A stretch of DNA of 64,000 nt from positions 1-64,000 of the forward strand of contig CALZFZ010000066.1 of assembly GCA_945786965.1 (NCBI GenBank). The letters run 5' to 3'. How positions within the stretch are numbered: the stretch's first letter is position 1; the number at the start of each line of letters is the position of its first letter. Made by a program: the position numbers and the translations under genes. This DNA comes from an uncultured Muriicola sp. (GTDB lineage Bacteria > Bacteroidota > Bacteroidia > Flavobacteriales > Flavobacteriaceae). Positions 62,702 to 64,000 of the stretch are shown one piece after another. The notes beneath the pieces were generated by a model. That model ran no database searches and was not told the origin of the DNA. It saw only the letters and a list, made by a program, of their open reading frames with translations.

Positions 62702-64000
62702 TTATAGATCGAATCCTAAGCGGACCCCCAATTTGGTGGCGATTAACTTATTGATCCGTTTTTTTAGTTCCGGTATTCTAACACTTTCCAATACATTATT
62801 GGCGAAGGCGTACATAAGCAATCCGGTTGCCTCTTTTCTCGGGATCCCCCTGGACTGAAGATAGAACATGGCTTCTTCGTCTAACTGGCCTATGGTACAT
62901 CCATGGGAACATTTTACATCATCTGCAAAAATTTCGAGCTGAGGTTTTGTATTGATTGTTGCTTTATCGCTGATAAGCACATTGTTGTTCTGCTGAAAGG
63001 CGTTTGTTTTTTGAGCCACCTTATCCACTATGATCTTGCCATTAAATACCCCGGTTGACTTTTCTCCGTAAATTCCCTTGTAATCCTGATGACTCTCAGA
63101 ATTAGGTTGTCTGTGATGCACAAGCGTATGATGATCTACATGTTGTTTCTCCCCTAAAATAGTTACTCCTTTTAAAGTAGAATCTATATGTTCCCCATTC
63201 TGAAAGAAGTTGAGGTTATTCCGGGTTAACTTTCCTCCAAACGAAAAGGTATGCACTTTAACTACACTATTATCCTTTTGAGAGATATACGTATTGTCTA
63301 TTAAAGACGCTTTCGAAGAATCATTTTGAACCTTGTAATAATCAATAATCGCATTCCTTGCTGCAAATATTTCCGTTACGCAATTCGTAAGGACCTCATT
63401 CGCAGTAAGGCTTTGATGCCGTTCAATGACCTGCAGTTCAGCATTTTCCTCTACTATGATCAAATTTCTGGGTTGAAGCATTAAAGTAGCCTCATTCCCG
63501 GTAGCGAAATGTATGATCTCCACCGGTTTTTTGGGAGCTTTGTTCTTTGGAATATAAATATAGGCGCCTTCTCTGCTAAAAGCTGTATTCAGGGTAGTAA
63601 GTGATTCTTCTTTGGAAGCCACCTTATTGAAATAAACGTCTATTACAGGCTTGTACATGGGCTTTGTAAGGGCTGCGCTCATAAGGCAAATATCTACCCC
63701 GTCATGCGTGGTCTCGGACAAATAAGAACTGTATATCCCGTCTATGAAAACGATCTTGTAAGTATCAATTTCGTGCAGAAAATATTTCTTTACCTGGTGA
63801 TATTCCAGTGCATTCTCCTCTTTTGGGAAAATGCTGAAATCTACCTTCTGCAGACTATTCAGTGAAGTATATTTCCAGGCTTCTTCCTTTTTGCTCGGGA
63901 ACCCTTTTACCTCAAAATTTTTAATGGCCTCGGATCTGATGTCGTGTATAGGATGGTCTACATCCACATTATTTTCAAATGCCATAAAAGAAGATACCAA
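62702..64000 (-). CDS. sufD: Fe-S assembly protein SufD (N-terminus beyond the window)
   Basis: About 433 codons are visible to the window edge. The segment MAFENNVDVDHPIHDIRSEA and EEAWKYTSLNSLQ fits the SufD N-terminal region, and the beta-helix core has GKLTRNNLNFFQNGEH, VDHHTLVHHRQPNSESHQDYKGI and CSHGCTIGQLDEEAMFYLQSRG. It forms the SufBCD scaffold with SufB and SufC, which should lie upstream, to the right of the window. The codon at the edge is TTG and reads as Leu in a frame that continues, so I treat the gene as 5'-truncated. Confidence 0.93.
   Translation of the reverse strand: MVSSFMAFENNVDVDHPIHDIRSEAIKNFEVKGFPSKKEEAWKYTSLNSLQKVDFSIFPKEENALEYHQVKKYFLHEIDTYKIVFIDGIYSSYLSETTHDGVDICLMSAALTKPMYKPVIDVYFNKVASKEESLTTLNTAFSREGAYIYIPKNKAPKKPVEIIHFATGNEATLMLQPRNLIIVEENAELQVIERHQSLTANEVLTNCVTEIFAARNAIIDYYKVQNDSSKASLIDNTYISQKDNSVVKVHTFSFGGKLTRNNLNFFQNGEHIDSTLKGVTILGEKQHVDHHTLVHHRQPNSESHQDYKGIYGEKSTGVFNGKIIVDKVAQKTNAFQQNNNVLISDKATINTKPQLEIFADDVKCSHGCTIGQLDEEAMFYLQSRGIPRKEATGLLMYAFANNVLESVRIPELKKRINKLIATKLGVRLGFDL

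Noticed and set aside
63998-64000. TTG at the window edge as the start of sufD
   Set aside because: The residues before and after match an internal SufD N-terminal segment, so the gene continues past the window.
1-64000. CRISPR arrays, tRNA/rRNA genes, insertion sequences, prophage, defence islands
   Set aside because: No direct-repeat arrays, transposase or integrase motifs, tRNA-like TTCGAAT loops or defence domains were found in any gap or frame; gaps are short and accounted for.

Overview
The window reads as chromosome of a marine-type member of the Bacteroidota, family Flavobacteriaceae. The signs are: genes starting without strong Shine-Dalgarno sites, several start-proximal matches to the Bacteroidota -7 promoter element TAnnTTTG, families typical of this group (DUF2480, DUF3109, DUF6973, DUF1460, large Sortilin/VPS10-like propeller proteins), a class I nrdB-nrdA pair, a hemACDE...F..B cluster and a SUF cluster. 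I cannot fix the genus. No rRNA, tRNA, CRISPR array, insertion sequence, phage or recognised defence gene is visible. The DNA looks like ordinary, densely coded core chromosome with one accessory catabolic island at the left end.

1-10,013: sugar-oxidation island. Two equal-length GMC flavoprotein dehydrogenases, a Tat/lipobox-bearing 'gluconate 2-dehydrogenase subunit 3' partner, three xylose-isomerase-like TIM-barrel proteins (one cut by the window edge), a Gfo/Idh/MocA oxidoreductase, an MFS permease of the nucleoside:H+ symporter type, plus ASCH and DinB proteins. A tight minus-strand operon (TIM barrel, DinB, MFS, Gfo/Idh) faces away from a plus-strand operon (GMC, subunit 3, TIM barrel). 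The set resembles 3-keto-glycoside catabolic clusters; the substrate is unknown.

10,014-23,733: housekeeping. nrdB-nrdA with a terminator between them, a 60-residue membrane-anchored peptide gene followed by two tandem minus-strand terminators, DUF3109, MarC, CtpA-type protease, dCMP deaminase, HupE/UreJ-like membrane protein, a TerB-plus-J-domain DjlA-like protein, bacilliredoxin, PlsC, an HD hydrolase and a second, Tat-exported Gfo/Idh protein.

23,725-38,511: PA0069-type radical SAM protein, a secreted protein of unknown function, enoyl-CoA hydratase, an NtrY-like histidine kinase, HemJ, two tandem ~1,040-residue secreted propeller proteins, and a PQQ-type lipoprotein dehydrogenase carrying an inserted cytochrome c domain.

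38,605-52,191: tetrapyrrole region. Ferrochelatase HemH (with an unusual five-cysteine insert) is coupled to a MATE transporter. MscS and DUF1460 follow. An AraC-type regulator is then divergent from hemA-hemC-hemD-hemE-DUF6973-hemF-phzF-hemB, joined by ATGA/TAATG overlaps. With HemJ at 28.8 kb, every step from glutamyl-tRNA reduction to ferrochelation except HemL and GltX lies in this window; it is the oxygen-dependent (HemF) protoporphyrin route.

52,262-64,000: beta-lactamase-like hydrolase, CNNM/CBS protein, O6-methylguanine methyltransferase, propeller-like lipoprotein, DnaQ-like exonuclease, EEP-family hydrolase, HflX. A minus-strand SUF iron-sulfur assembly cluster follows (sufD, truncated by the window end; then sufS, sufE, a DUF59 SufT-like gene and DUF2480).

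The hunt gave no system I would call clearly new. The best leads are the periplasmic sugar-oxidation island, the internal-cysteine ferrochelatase, the AraC regulator and non-haem passengers of the hem operon, HemJ coupled to giant propeller proteins, the nrdB/nrdA intercistronic terminator and the small-protein locus with tandem terminators.
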